Shown: positions 54,547 through 63,033 of the stretch, one piece after another
Layout of the letters: the number at the start of each line of letters is the position of its first letter
Position numbering within the stretch: the stretch's first letter is position 1
Assembly: GCF_003366055.1 (NCBI RefSeq)
Contig: NZ_CP025544.1
Span: 1 to 64,000, forward strand
Direction: 5' to 3'
DNA length: 64,000 nt
Source: Candidatus Chromulinivorax destructor
Lineage (GTDB): Bacteria; Babelota; Babeliae; Babelales; Chromulinivoraceae
The notes under the pieces: generated by a model
Told to the model about the DNA's origin: nothing
The model's database searches: none
The model's input: the letters and a program-made list of their open reading frames with translations, nothing else
Made by a program: the position numbers and the translations under genes

Positions 54547-55758
54547 ATGAAAAAGACAAAAATATTGATATTGTTAATGCTTAATTTGCAATTAGTTATA
54601 TCTGCAGCGCAAGAAGCCGCACAAAATTCTCAGCCTGAGCAGCAAAATATAAACGAAGAACAAATTACTATTGATTCAAAAAGTATTCCTATAAAAAATA
54701 TACGAGATGTATTTTTAACAACTCTCGATACTGCATCAAAACAGCGTAAAAAATTAAGTGAATATCGTGATCCGATATTTGTGTATGTGATGAAGCATAA
54801 AGATACTGATATGCGCGATATTGTTCTTTCATGGTTACGTGAATGGGGTAATACTCAAGATAAAAATGGAGAAACTCCATTCCATCGTGCTGTTTCACGT
54901 AATAATGAAGACATAATAGAGATGTTGTTATCCAATGAATTCGTTAAAAAAGATGTTCAAAATAAAAATGGACAAACACCATTACATTATGCTGCCTTAA
55001 ACAACGAAGAACGAATAGCTCGGATGTTGATTGATAAAGGTGCTGATGTAAATACTCAAACTAAATATAGAGAAACAGCATTGCATTTGGCAGTTGAAAA
55101 TAATAATGCAGAAATAGTGAAAATGTTGATGGCTGTAGGTGCTGATTTTACTATTCAAAATAAAAATGGACAAACAGCTGAGCAAATTGCTAAAACTCCA
55201 GAAATGAAAGCAATTTTAGCTCAAGCTCAAAAAAATATATTTAGTCGTGCAATTGCTACAAGATATAATAATAAAGAAAAAGTAAGGAGGTTAATTGCTG
55301 CAGGTGTTGATGTAAATATGAAAGATGAATCTGAAATGACACCATTGTATTTTGCTGCAAGAGCTAATAATCTAGAAATAGTAGGTATGTTAATTGATGC
55401 AGGTGCTGACGTAAATATTAAAGATGAATCTGGTTTTACACCATTGTATGTAGCAATATCAAATAGTTATCAAGATCATCCTTCAATTTCTAATCCTTAT
55501 CCTTCAGCATTTACTAGCGTAAGATTAGATAATAATAAAGAAATAGTAAAGATGTTGATTGATAAAGGTGCTGATGTAAATACTCAAACTAAATATAGAG
55601 ATACAGCATTGCATTGGGCAGTTGAAAATAATAATGCAGAAATAGTGAAAATGTTGATGGCTGCAGGTGCTGATGTAACTATTCAAGATGAAAATGGACA
55701 AACAGCTGAGCAAATTGCTAAAACTCCAGAAATAAAAGCGATTTTTTCTAAAAACTAA
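54547..55758 (+). CDS. Exported ankyrin-repeat protein, tandem copy 2
   Basis: The 403-residue product is nearly identical to its upstream neighbour over the first 95 residues, including the signal peptide and DPIFVYVMKHKDTDM. It then has a different set of ankyrin repeats (TPFHRAVSRNN, TPLHYAALNNE, TPLYFAARANN, TALHWAVENNN). Repeats inside the gene are themselves near-copies, so unequal crossing over is an easy route to new versions. It ends KAIFSKN, without a CaaX tail. Confidence 0.88.
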   Translation: MKKTKILILLMLNLQLVISAAQEAAQNSQPEQQNINEEQITIDSKSIPIKNIRDVFLTTLDTASKQRKKLSEYRDPIFVYVMKHKDTDMRDIVLSWLREWGNTQDKNGETPFHRAVSRNNEDIIEMLLSNEFVKKDVQNKNGQTPLHYAALNNEERIARMLIDKGADVNTQTKYRETALHLAVENNNAEIVKMLMAVGADFTIQNKNGQTAEQIAKTPEMKAILAQAQKNIFSRAIATRYNNKEKVRRLIAAGVDVNMKDESEMTPLYFAARANNLEIVGMLIDAGADVNIKDESGFTPLYVAISNSYQDHPSISNPYPSAFTSVRLDNNKEIVKMLIDKGADVNTQTKYRDTALHWAVENNNAEIVKMLMAAGADVTIQDENGQTAEQIAKTPEIKAIFSKN

Positions 55759-55896
55759 ATTTAGATAGGTAATCGACTAGTTTGACTCGTGAGATTTTTC
55801 TTGCTTGGCCTTGATATTTGGTTGAAAAAATGATGTTTGTATGAAAAATTCTATTTTTGCCGTCAAGCTTAATAGGAAGTATCGTGCAAACATCAA

Positions 55897-56251
55897 TTGC
55901 TAAAACTCCAGAAATTAAAGCGATTTTTCTAGAACTCAATTTAATCCAGCTGAGCAAGCAACTGAATCATTAGGTCAAAATGAAACAAATATCATAGATA
56001 GAAGAAATGATTTTACTATATTAGGGCTTACTCCAGGGCAGGCAACAATGTCTGATGTTAAAAAAGCTTACTTGAAATTGAGTTTAATTTATCACCCTGA
56101 TAAAAATAAAGGCAGTGAAAAACTAGCAACTGAAAATTTTACTTTAATAAGTAATGCCTATGATAGTATAAAAAAATATTACGAAAATGTATGTGATAGT
56201 GACGATGCGTTTTTTCAAGCTCTATCAGTTGGCAAGTACAGAACTTTTTAA
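55897..56251 (+). pseudogene. Remnant of an ankyrin/J-domain fusion gene
   Basis: The first part reads IAKTPEIKAIF, the standard end of the ankyrin repeats in the two preceding genes. A T5 run at 55924-55928 (T6 in copy 2) then breaks the frame. In the shifted frame the sequence continues SRTQFNPAEQATESLGQ and a J domain: DFTILGLTPGQATMSDVKKA, LSLIYHPDKNKG with the HPD motif. A short frame from the ATG at 56048 (67 codons) would lack the start of J-domain helix I. No intact start was found. Confidence 0.75.
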
Positions 56252-56291
56252 CGTATAGTTTAAAAACTTGATTTTATTCTATTTTTTTATG

Positions 56292-56335
56292 AAAAGCAAA
56301 GCTCAAAAATATATATTTTTGAGCTTTGCTTTTTT
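56292..56335 (+). terminator. Rho-independent terminator
   Basis: A perfect palindrome AAAGCAAAGCTCAAAAATAT and its complement, followed by T. It ends the J-domain remnant. Confidence 0.85.
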
Positions 56336-56387
56336 AAGACTCTTTCGACTCTTTTTAATTTTTCTTAATAAAATAATAATAATTTAG

Positions 56388-56645
56388 CAATGTTGCTTCG
56401 CTCATCTCCCAGGCTTCGCATAAAGCTATGCCGGACACAGCCGGAAACAGTGGTGGCGGCCACGTTACGCTTCTTTAATGAAAAACTACGTCAATCTATG
56501 CAAAAAACGAAGCAAATTTTGAGAAATTAAACCTGGCTAAGATTTAAAAAGAGTGCATCAGGCAAACCAGCCAGTAAATTCCCGGAGTTTTCGTAGGAAA
56601 ATTCAGGGAAAAATCTCTTGTAAAAATTTGGTTCACTCAACCTAG
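56388..56645 (-). repeat. TAGG element, copy 14 (long form, left end lost)
   Basis: Reverse orientation, long form. The end with AATTTGGTTCACTCAACCTA is intact; the other end is missing. About 30 extra bases (CAGGCTTCGCATAAAGCTAT and following) are inserted after CTCATCTCC. Confidence 0.88.
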
Positions 56646-56781
56646 GTATGTATGCAGCTTTTGTTTATCAGGTAATATCTTAATAAGTATTATTTTTAAT
56701 TGCACTACTAACTATTGTTTTCTAGTTGTAATTATTGATACAATAACTATAGTACATAGTTTATAATATAAGGAATTTGCA

Positions 56782-57318
56782 ATGAAGATATTTAAATTAC
56801 CAACACTAGTTTTGTGTGGATTTTCTATGGTGGTATCTTCATCTCTTGATGCTGGCAATGCTATTGAAACTATCGCTGTAGCAAAACAAATTCATACAAA
56901 ATACCACACAACTCTATTGCATACTTTAGTTACTCAGCAGATGTATAATAAAGAAGAAAAAATCACCAAGATGCAACAATTGCTTGATGCAGGAGCAGAT
57001 GTTAATGCTCGTAATGAAAACAGACGGACACCTTTGTGGCTTGCAACTTTTTATAATATTGAACCAGAATTTATTCAGCTTCTCATCGATTATGGTGCTG
57101 ATGTTACCATGCAAGATATGTTTAATGTAACTCCTTTGCATAATGCAGTGATAAAAGATAATAAAATAGTTGTGCAATTATTACTTGATGCTGGAGCAGA
57201 AATGAAGCCTCATACCTTAGAAAAAATGATTTCATTTCAAGATGATGCACAGCAAAGTCCTTTAGATATTGCTAAAACGCAAGAAATGGACGAACTTTTA
57301 TTAACACATGAATTGTAA
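56782..57318 (+). CDS. Small exported ankyrin-repeat protein
   Basis: The 178-residue product has a signal peptide (MKIFKLPTLVLCGFSMVVSS) and three ankyrin repeats (about 40-150: TLLHTLVTQQ, TPLWLATFYNIEPEFIQLLI, TPLHNAVIKDNKIVVQLLL). There is no shared module and no CaaX tail. ATAAGGAATTTGCA precedes the ATG. The next ankyrin gene starts 13 bases downstream, probably as one operon. Confidence 0.85.
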   Translation: MKIFKLPTLVLCGFSMVVSSSLDAGNAIETIAVAKQIHTKYHTTLLHTLVTQQMYNKEEKITKMQQLLDAGADVNARNENRRTPLWLATFYNIEPEFIQLLIDYGADVTMQDMFNVTPLHNAVIKDNKIVVQLLLDAGAEMKPHTLEKMISFQDDAQQSPLDIAKTQEMDELLLTHEL

Positions 57319-57331
57319 TTGAAAGAGTCAT

Positions 57332-57958
57332 ATGAAATTTTTTAAAAGAAATATATATAAATTTTTTTGTTTATTGTGTGTTTGCTCACAATTTTTTGCA
57401 GACGCCCCAGTAAAAGATATGGGTTTAGCTCGTTATCCAGTTATTGATAAGTCGATGTTTGAAGATAATTTTGCACAAACATCATTAGTTGATTATGATG
57501 CTGAGAATGATTACGACTTTGCAGAGCCAGCCTATTTTAAAGATTTTAAACCACGGTCAAGTGATATACAAACGCAAGATACACAAGGTAAAAATTTATT
57601 AATGTTAATTGCAGGCAAAGATTCTCATAAACATCTTATGCAATTTATTGTACAAAATTTACGAACAGATTTGCAGGCACAAGATCGTCAAGGCAGATCA
57701 GCTTTACACTACGCTGTAATAGGTGGAGATTTTGGTATGGTCAAAATGTTATTGCAACACGGTGCATTACTTGATACCCAAGATCATGAAGGTAAAACAC
57801 CTTTGTATTATGCGGTAGAAAAAAATTATGTAAGAATTGTAGATTTTTTGATTAACAATGGAGCAGATAAAAAATTAGGTGTTTTTGAAGATGGAGCGTT
57901 GCCCCAAGATATGTGTAAAACGCAAGCGATGTGCCGTCTTTTTAAAAAGATAAGATAA
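57332..57958 (+). CDS. Small exported ankyrin-repeat protein
   Basis: The 208-residue product has a signal peptide (FKRNIYKFFCLLCVCSQFFA), an acidic linker, and three ankyrin repeats (about 87-185: KNLLMLIAGKDSHKHLMQFI, SALHYAVIGGDFGMVKMLL, TPLYYAVEKNYVRIVDFLI). It has neither the shared module nor a CaaX tail. It lies between two other ankyrin genes with short gaps (13 and 24 bases). Confidence 0.85.
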   Translation: MKFFKRNIYKFFCLLCVCSQFFADAPVKDMGLARYPVIDKSMFEDNFAQTSLVDYDAENDYDFAEPAYFKDFKPRSSDIQTQDTQGKNLLMLIAGKDSHKHLMQFIVQNLRTDLQAQDRQGRSALHYAVIGGDFGMVKMLLQHGALLDTQDHEGKTPLYYAVEKNYVRIVDFLINNGADKKLGVFEDGALPQDMCKTQAMCRLFKKIR

Positions 57959-57982
57959 TTTATAAATAAAAGAGATGTAATC

Positions 57983-59206
57983 ATGAAAAAAATAAAAGTA
58001 TTAATTTTGTTAATGTTTAGTTTACAAGTCATGAGTATGTACGCTGCGCAAAAATCACAACAAAATGTTGAAAACGGGCGACAAGCGATGATTGATTATG
58101 TTGTTACAAGGCTTAAATATTTAACGCAAAGTTTTGATTTTTTACGAGAACAAGGTCTTGTCGATACAACATTTCATGAATATTTAGAACAGCATGTATC
58201 GCATGATGAACATGGTAATGAAGATATGAATTTTGATCAAGTCATTATCGATGCAGAAGACGTTCTTACAAAGAATATGAAAGATACATTTTTAAATACC
58301 CTTGACATGGCACTTGAAGAGAGTAAAAATCTTGATCAATTTGATGATCCTATATTTTTGTATGTCATGCAACATAAAGATGATAGTAGAGATCTGTACG
58401 AAATGGTTCGTTTATGGCTGTATGAATGGGGTAACACTCAAGATGAAAATAAAGAGACTCCACTACATAAAGCTCTTTCTGCTCAGAATAAAGAAATAAC
58501 ACGGATGTTGATTGATGCAGGCGCGAATGTAAATACTAAAAATAGTTTTGGTCAGGCCCCATTGCATTATACAAGTTCTCTACCAGAAATAGCACGTATG
58601 TTGATACAAGCAGGCGCTGATGTAAATATTAAAGATCAAAATAGAGAGACCCTCTTACATTATGCAGTCAGAGACAATAATATAGAAATAACAGGTATAT
58701 TGATAGATGCATGCGCTGATGTAAATGCTCAAAATATTTTTGGACAAACTCCATTGCATCAGGCAATTTATATACCAAAAATAACACGTATGTTGATAGA
58801 TGCAGGCACTGATGAACATACTCAAAATGAGAATGCAGTTATAAAAGATAAACCAGAAATAACACGTATGTTGATTTCTGCAGGTGCTGATATAAATATT
58901 CCAAATAAAAATGGTCAGACTCCATTATATCAGGCAGTCATATGTAATAAACCAAAAATAGTACGTATGTTGATTTTTGCAGGTGCTGATATAAATATTC
59001 AAGATGAACATGGTGAGACTCCATTATATCAGGCAGTTATGAAAGATAAACCAGAAATAGCACGTATGTTACTTTCTGCAGGTGCTGATATAAATATTCC
59101 AAATAAAAAAGAAAAAACAGCTGAACAAGAAGCTAAAAGTACAAAAATGAGAATGATTTTTGCTCAAACACAGTACGCGAGATCATCCTTTTGCACAATA
59201 TCATAA
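57983..59206 (+). CDS. Exported ankyrin-repeat protein with CaaX tail (CTIS)
   Basis: The 407-residue product has a signal peptide (MKKIKVLILLMFSLQVMSMYA). The shared module at 33-145 reads LTQSFDFLREQG, FHEYLEQHVSHDEHGNEDMN, DPIFLYVMQHKDD. About eight ankyrin repeats follow (TPLHKALSAQN, TLLHYAVRDNN, TPLYQAVICNK). The end is SFCTIS, a CaaX box. The next ankyrin gene begins 29 bases after its stop, so the array from 56.8 to 64 kb may be read in long transcripts. Confidence 0.88.
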   Translation: MKKIKVLILLMFSLQVMSMYAAQKSQQNVENGRQAMIDYVVTRLKYLTQSFDFLREQGLVDTTFHEYLEQHVSHDEHGNEDMNFDQVIIDAEDVLTKNMKDTFLNTLDMALEESKNLDQFDDPIFLYVMQHKDDSRDLYEMVRLWLYEWGNTQDENKETPLHKALSAQNKEITRMLIDAGANVNTKNSFGQAPLHYTSSLPEIARMLIQAGADVNIKDQNRETLLHYAVRDNNIEITGILIDACADVNAQNIFGQTPLHQAIYIPKITRMLIDAGTDEHTQNENAVIKDKPEITRMLISAGADINIPNKNGQTPLYQAVICNKPKIVRMLIFAGADINIQDEHGETPLYQAVMKDKPEIARMLLSAGADINIPNKKEKTAEQEAKSTKMRMIFAQTQYARSSFCTIS

Positions 59207-59235
59207 AAATATATGAAAACATAATGACCATAATC

Positions 59236-60102
59236 ATGAAAAAAATACACATATCACTTTTATTGATGCTTAGTTTGCAAGTCATGAGTATTGACGCTGC
59301 CCAAGCTTCATCACAAAATGTTGAGCTTGCTCGACAAGTTATGATTAATAATACTGTTAAGAATTTAACTTATTTAACAGATGGTTTTAATTTTCTACAA
59401 ACTCAAAATCTAGTAGGTATATCATTTCATGATTTTTTAGAGCAGCATGTCTCGCATGATGAACATGAAGATGAAGAGATGAACCTTGATCAAGTTATCA
59501 TCGATGCAGAAAATATTCTTACCGACACTATGAAGGATAGATTTTTACAAACACTTGATACTTCATTACAAGAACGTAAAAATATTAATCAATTTGATGA
59601 TCCTGTATTTTTGTATGTCATGCAATATAAAGATGATGATATACGTGATATGGTTCATTTATGGTTGTATGAATGGAATAATACTAAAGATAAATTGGGT
59701 ACTACTCAATTGCATTATGCAATTTATCTCCCAGACATAGCACGTATGTTGATAGACGCAGGCGCTGATGTAAATACTCAAGATGAAAATGGTATAGCTC
59801 CATTACATAAAGCAGTTAAGTGGAATCTACCAGAAACAACAGGTATGTTAATTGATGCATGTGCTGATGTAAATATTCAAAATAGAGATGGTGAAACTCC
59901 ATTGCATATTGCTGCTTCATTAAATCGTATAAATGTAGCAAAAATGTTAATTCTTGCAGGTGCTGATATACATACTCAAAATAAAGATGGTCGAACTGCA
60001 TTTACTATTGTTTTAATTAATAATGATATAGTACTTTATGTAATTGCAATGATGAATATTGCTTACATGGTTATGCAATTTGATTGGACATTTGAAGAAT
60101 AA
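59236..60102 (+). CDS. Exported ankyrin-repeat protein, tail replaced
   Basis: The ATG at 59236 matches the paralogues' starts (MKKIHISLLLMLSLQVMSID); an upstream ATG at 59191 overlaps the previous gene. The 288-residue product has the shared module (LTDGFNFLQTQN, FHDFLEQHVSHDEHEDEEMN, DPVFLYVMQYKDDD) and about four ankyrin repeats. After TAFTIVLINND the sequence departs from the family and ends hydrophobic, then DWTFEE, with no CaaX tail. This looks like a truncated or rearranged relative of its neighbours. Confidence 0.85.
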   Translation: MKKIHISLLLMLSLQVMSIDAAQASSQNVELARQVMINNTVKNLTYLTDGFNFLQTQNLVGISFHDFLEQHVSHDEHEDEEMNLDQVIIDAENILTDTMKDRFLQTLDTSLQERKNINQFDDPVFLYVMQYKDDDIRDMVHLWLYEWNNTKDKLGTTQLHYAIYLPDIARMLIDAGADVNTQDENGIAPLHKAVKWNLPETTGMLIDACADVNIQNRDGETPLHIAASLNRINVAKMLILAGADIHTQNKDGRTAFTIVLINNDIVLYVIAMMNIAYMVMQFDWTFEE

Positions 60103-60227
60103 TCTTAAAAATAGTAAATAATTTTGCCTTGATGCAGTTACCCCTGTAAAATATTTAAAATCTATAATTTTATAACTAAAAACAGTTCTTATGTAATCTA
60201 TAATCCACATAAAAAAAAGTTATAATC

Positions 60228-61676
60228 ATGAAAAAAATACAGGTAGCAGTTTTATTGATGCTAGGTCTACACGTCATCAGTATGTACGCTTTCCAAGAAT
60301 CGCTGCACGATTTTGAGCATGGGCGACAAAGTATGATTGATGATGCTGTTACAAATTTTTCTTATTTGACGCAAGGATTTGATTTTTTACGCACTCAAAA
60401 TCTTATTGACACAACATTTCATGATTTTTTAGAGCAAAATGTATCACATGATGAACGTGAAGATGAAGAGATGAACTTTGATCAAGTGATGATCAAAGCT
60501 GAAGATATTCTTACAAAAAATATGAAAAATACATTTTTACAAACGCTTGATACTACATTAAAAGAATATAAAAATCTTGATCAATTTGATGATCCTGTAT
60601 TTTTGTATGTCATGCAACATAAAGATGATATGCAAGATATAGTCATTTTATGGTTTAATGAATGGAGCAATATTCAAGAGAGGCCTGTTATAAATACATT
60701 ATACCATGCTATTTTGATTAATAATGCAGAAATAACAAAAATGTTAATTGATAAAGGTTTTAAGCCTACTATAAAAAATGGTCAGAATCTATTACACCTT
60801 GCTATTAGAAAAAATAATACAGAGATAGTAAAGATATTGATTGGTGCAGGTGCTCAGCTTAATATTGAAGATAAATATGGCAAAGCACCATTGCACCTTG
60901 CTGTTGATTGTGAAAATACAGAGATAGTGAAGATATTGATTAATGCAGGCGCTGATGTAAATATTGAAAATAAATATGGCAAATCACCATTGCACATTGC
61001 TGTTGATTGTAAAAATATAGAGATAGTGAAGATATTGATTAATGCAGGTGCTGATGTAAATATTAAAGATCGTATGACGGGCAATACTCTCTTAAATTTT
61101 GCAGTTTTAGAAAATAAAGAAAAAAAAATAAAAATATTGCTTGCTGTAGGTGCTCATGTGAATATTGAAGATAAACATGGTAATACTCCATTGCATAATG
61201 CAATTCTCTGTAATCAAGTAAAAATAGTAAAGATGTTACTGAGTGCAGGCGATGATATAAATATTCAAAATAAAAATGGTGAGACTCCATTGTATATTGC
61301 AGCTCAAATTAATAAACCAAAAATAGTACGCATGTTGATTTATGCAGGTGCGGATGTAAGAATTCAAAATAAAGATCATAGAACTTCATTACATGTAGCA
61401 TCTAGCTATGGAGACAGATTAGATATAGTGAGTATGTTAATTGACAAGGGTGCTGATGTAAACATTCAGGATAAAAATGGTATAACTCCATTGCATGTAG
61501 CAGTTAGCTGCAGCAAATTTGATATAGTAAGTATATTGATTGACAAGGGTGCTGACTTAAATATTCAAAATAAACGTGGTAAAATAGCAGAACAAGAAGC
61601 TACAAATTTAGCAATGCAAGCTTTTTTTATAGGTGTACATGCTCGTCAAGCAGTATCGCATTGTACAATATCATGA
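60228..61676 (+). CDS. Exported ankyrin-repeat protein with CaaX tail (CTIS), about ten repeats
   Basis: The 482-residue product has a signal peptide (MKKIQVAVLLMLGLHVISMYA), the shared module (LTQGFDFLRTQN, FHDFLEQNVSHDEREDEEMN, DPVFLYVMQHKDDM) and about ten ankyrin repeats from 155 to 455. Two of these repeats (around 61 kb) are almost identical in sequence, as expected from recent internal duplication. The end is SHCTIS, a CaaX box. It is the longest tailed protein seen. Confidence 0.89.
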   Translation: MKKIQVAVLLMLGLHVISMYAFQESLHDFEHGRQSMIDDAVTNFSYLTQGFDFLRTQNLIDTTFHDFLEQNVSHDEREDEEMNFDQVMIKAEDILTKNMKNTFLQTLDTTLKEYKNLDQFDDPVFLYVMQHKDDMQDIVILWFNEWSNIQERPVINTLYHAILINNAEITKMLIDKGFKPTIKNGQNLLHLAIRKNNTEIVKILIGAGAQLNIEDKYGKAPLHLAVDCENTEIVKILINAGADVNIENKYGKSPLHIAVDCKNIEIVKILINAGADVNIKDRMTGNTLLNFAVLENKEKKIKILLAVGAHVNIEDKHGNTPLHNAILCNQVKIVKMLLSAGDDINIQNKNGETPLYIAAQINKPKIVRMLIYAGADVRIQNKDHRTSLHVASSYGDRLDIVSMLIDKGADVNIQDKNGITPLHVAVSCSKFDIVSILIDKGADLNIQNKRGKIAEQEATNLAMQAFFIGVHARQAVSHCTIS

Positions 61677-61710
61677 ATAAAAATAGATTTAAAAAAGATT
61701 GACCAAAATC

Positions 61711-62874
61711 ATGTATAATATAAAAATATTAGTTTTGTTGATGTTTAGTTTGCAATCAATCAGTATGTACGCTATGCAAGAATCGCTGCACAATGTTGAG
61801 CGTGGACGGCAAGTTATGATTGATGATGCGGTTACAAATTTTTCTTATTTGACGCAAGGATTTGATTTTCTACAGACACAAGGGCTTATTGACACAACAT
61901 TTCATGACTTTTTGCAGCAGAATATATCACATGATGAACATGAAGATGAAGAGATGAACTTTGATCAAGTGATGATCAAAGCTGAAGATGTTCTTACACT
62001 CCATATGAAGCATACATTTATAAAAGAACTAGATATGACGATGAAATATTATTACTCTGATGATCCTGTTTTTTTGTATGTTATGGAACATAAAGATACG
62101 AGTATGCCAGATATGGTTCGCTTATGGTTGCATGAATGGAGTAAAACTACAAATAAAGGGGGCTTTTTTCCATTGGATAGAGCTATATTGAATAGTAATA
62201 AAATAGCAAGGATGTTGATTGATGCAGGTGTGAATGTTGATATAAAAAATAGATATGGCCAAACTCCTTTGCATCAAGCTATTTTTTATAGTGAGATTGA
62301 AATCGTGCAAATGTTGATTGATGCAGGGGCTCGCCTTAATCTTCAAGATGAAAATGGTCTAACTCCATTGCATCTTGCAGTTAGGAATAATTCAACAAAA
62401 ATAGTAGCAATGTTGATTGCCGCAGGCGCTAATCTTAGTATCAGAAATAAAGAGGGGAAAACTCCATTATATTCTGCTATAAGTCATAATGAAAAAGAAA
62501 TAGCACACATGTTGATTCATGCTGGTGCTCATGTAAATCTTAAAAATAATTATGGTATATCTTTATTACATTTGGCAGCTACACACAATAATGAAGAAAT
62601 AGTAAAAATGTTGCTTGCTGCAAGCGCTTGTATTAATCATCAAAATAAAAATGGTCAAACTCCTTTACATTTGGCAGTTAGTAACGATAATACTAACATA
62701 GCATTGATGCTTATTCATGCCGGAGCTGATACTTATATTCTTGATAAACATGGCAAAACAGTTGATCAGTTAGATGGTTGCACCAAGATAATAATAAAAT
62801 CTATCGTACAAAATCGCGAGAAAAAGCAAAAGAAGATTGATGCTCAAGCTATCGCTCGTCTTAAAAAAAATTAA
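61711..62874 (+). CDS. Exported ankyrin-repeat protein without CaaX tail
   Basis: The ATG at 61711 (MYNIKILVLLMFSLQSISMYA) is preferred over a TTG at 61699. The 387-residue product has the shared module (LTQGFDFLQTQG, FHDFLQQNISHDEHEDEEMN, DPVFLYVMEHKDTSM) and about seven ankyrin repeats (TPLHQAIFYSE, TPLHLAVRNNS, TPLYSAISHNE, TPLHLAVSNDN). The C-terminus is a basic helix (IVQNREKKQKKIDAQAIARL), not a CaaX box. A basic tail could also bind membranes or nucleic acid, but this is speculative. Confidence 0.87.
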   Translation: MYNIKILVLLMFSLQSISMYAMQESLHNVERGRQVMIDDAVTNFSYLTQGFDFLQTQGLIDTTFHDFLQQNISHDEHEDEEMNFDQVMIKAEDVLTLHMKHTFIKELDMTMKYYYSDDPVFLYVMEHKDTSMPDMVRLWLHEWSKTTNKGGFFPLDRAILNSNKIARMLIDAGVNVDIKNRYGQTPLHQAIFYSEIEIVQMLIDAGARLNLQDENGLTPLHLAVRNNSTKIVAMLIAAGANLSIRNKEGKTPLYSAISHNEKEIAHMLIHAGAHVNLKNNYGISLLHLAATHNNEEIVKMLLAASACINHQNKNGQTPLHLAVSNDNTNIALMLIHAGADTYILDKHGKTVDQLDGCTKIIIKSIVQNREKKQKKIDAQAIARLKKN

Positions 62875-62911
62875 AAGCAAAATGTTTTAATCAATATACT
62901 ATAAAAAACAT

Positions 62912-62944
62912 TGACCCCGGAATAAAAACTGGGGTTTATTTTTT
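62912..62944 (+). terminator. Probable terminator
   Basis: GACCCC pairs with GGGGTT over an AT-rich loop, followed by TATTTTTT, after the ankyrin gene ending at 62874. Confidence 0.65.
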
Positions 62945-63033
62945 ATGGTGATGAGCTATCATACAATAGGTGTACAACGCAAGCAGTCTGTAACTTTTAA
63001 AAAAATAAACAATTCAAAAATAAGAAAAATACA

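Larger units (their letters stand above)
53118..55896 (+). repeat. Tandem duplication, unit about 1.36-1.4 kb
   Basis: The leader before the first ankyrin gene (from 53118) recurs from 54481, the two genes start identically, and the 136-base spacer after gene one (54345-54480) recurs after gene two (55759-55895). The duplicated leader and the first ~100 codons are nearly identical, which points to a recent event; the ankyrin parts have diverged in repeat number. Confidence 0.9.

Noticed and set aside
56048-56251. Stand-alone small J-domain protein
   Set aside because: The ATG lies inside the first helix of the J domain, and homology continues upstream in frame without a start codon, so a remnant is more likely.
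8358-56645. TAGG elements as a CRISPR array or attachment sites
   Set aside because: The copies are dispersed over 48 kb rather than in a regular array, and no cas, integrase or transposase gene was found in the window.
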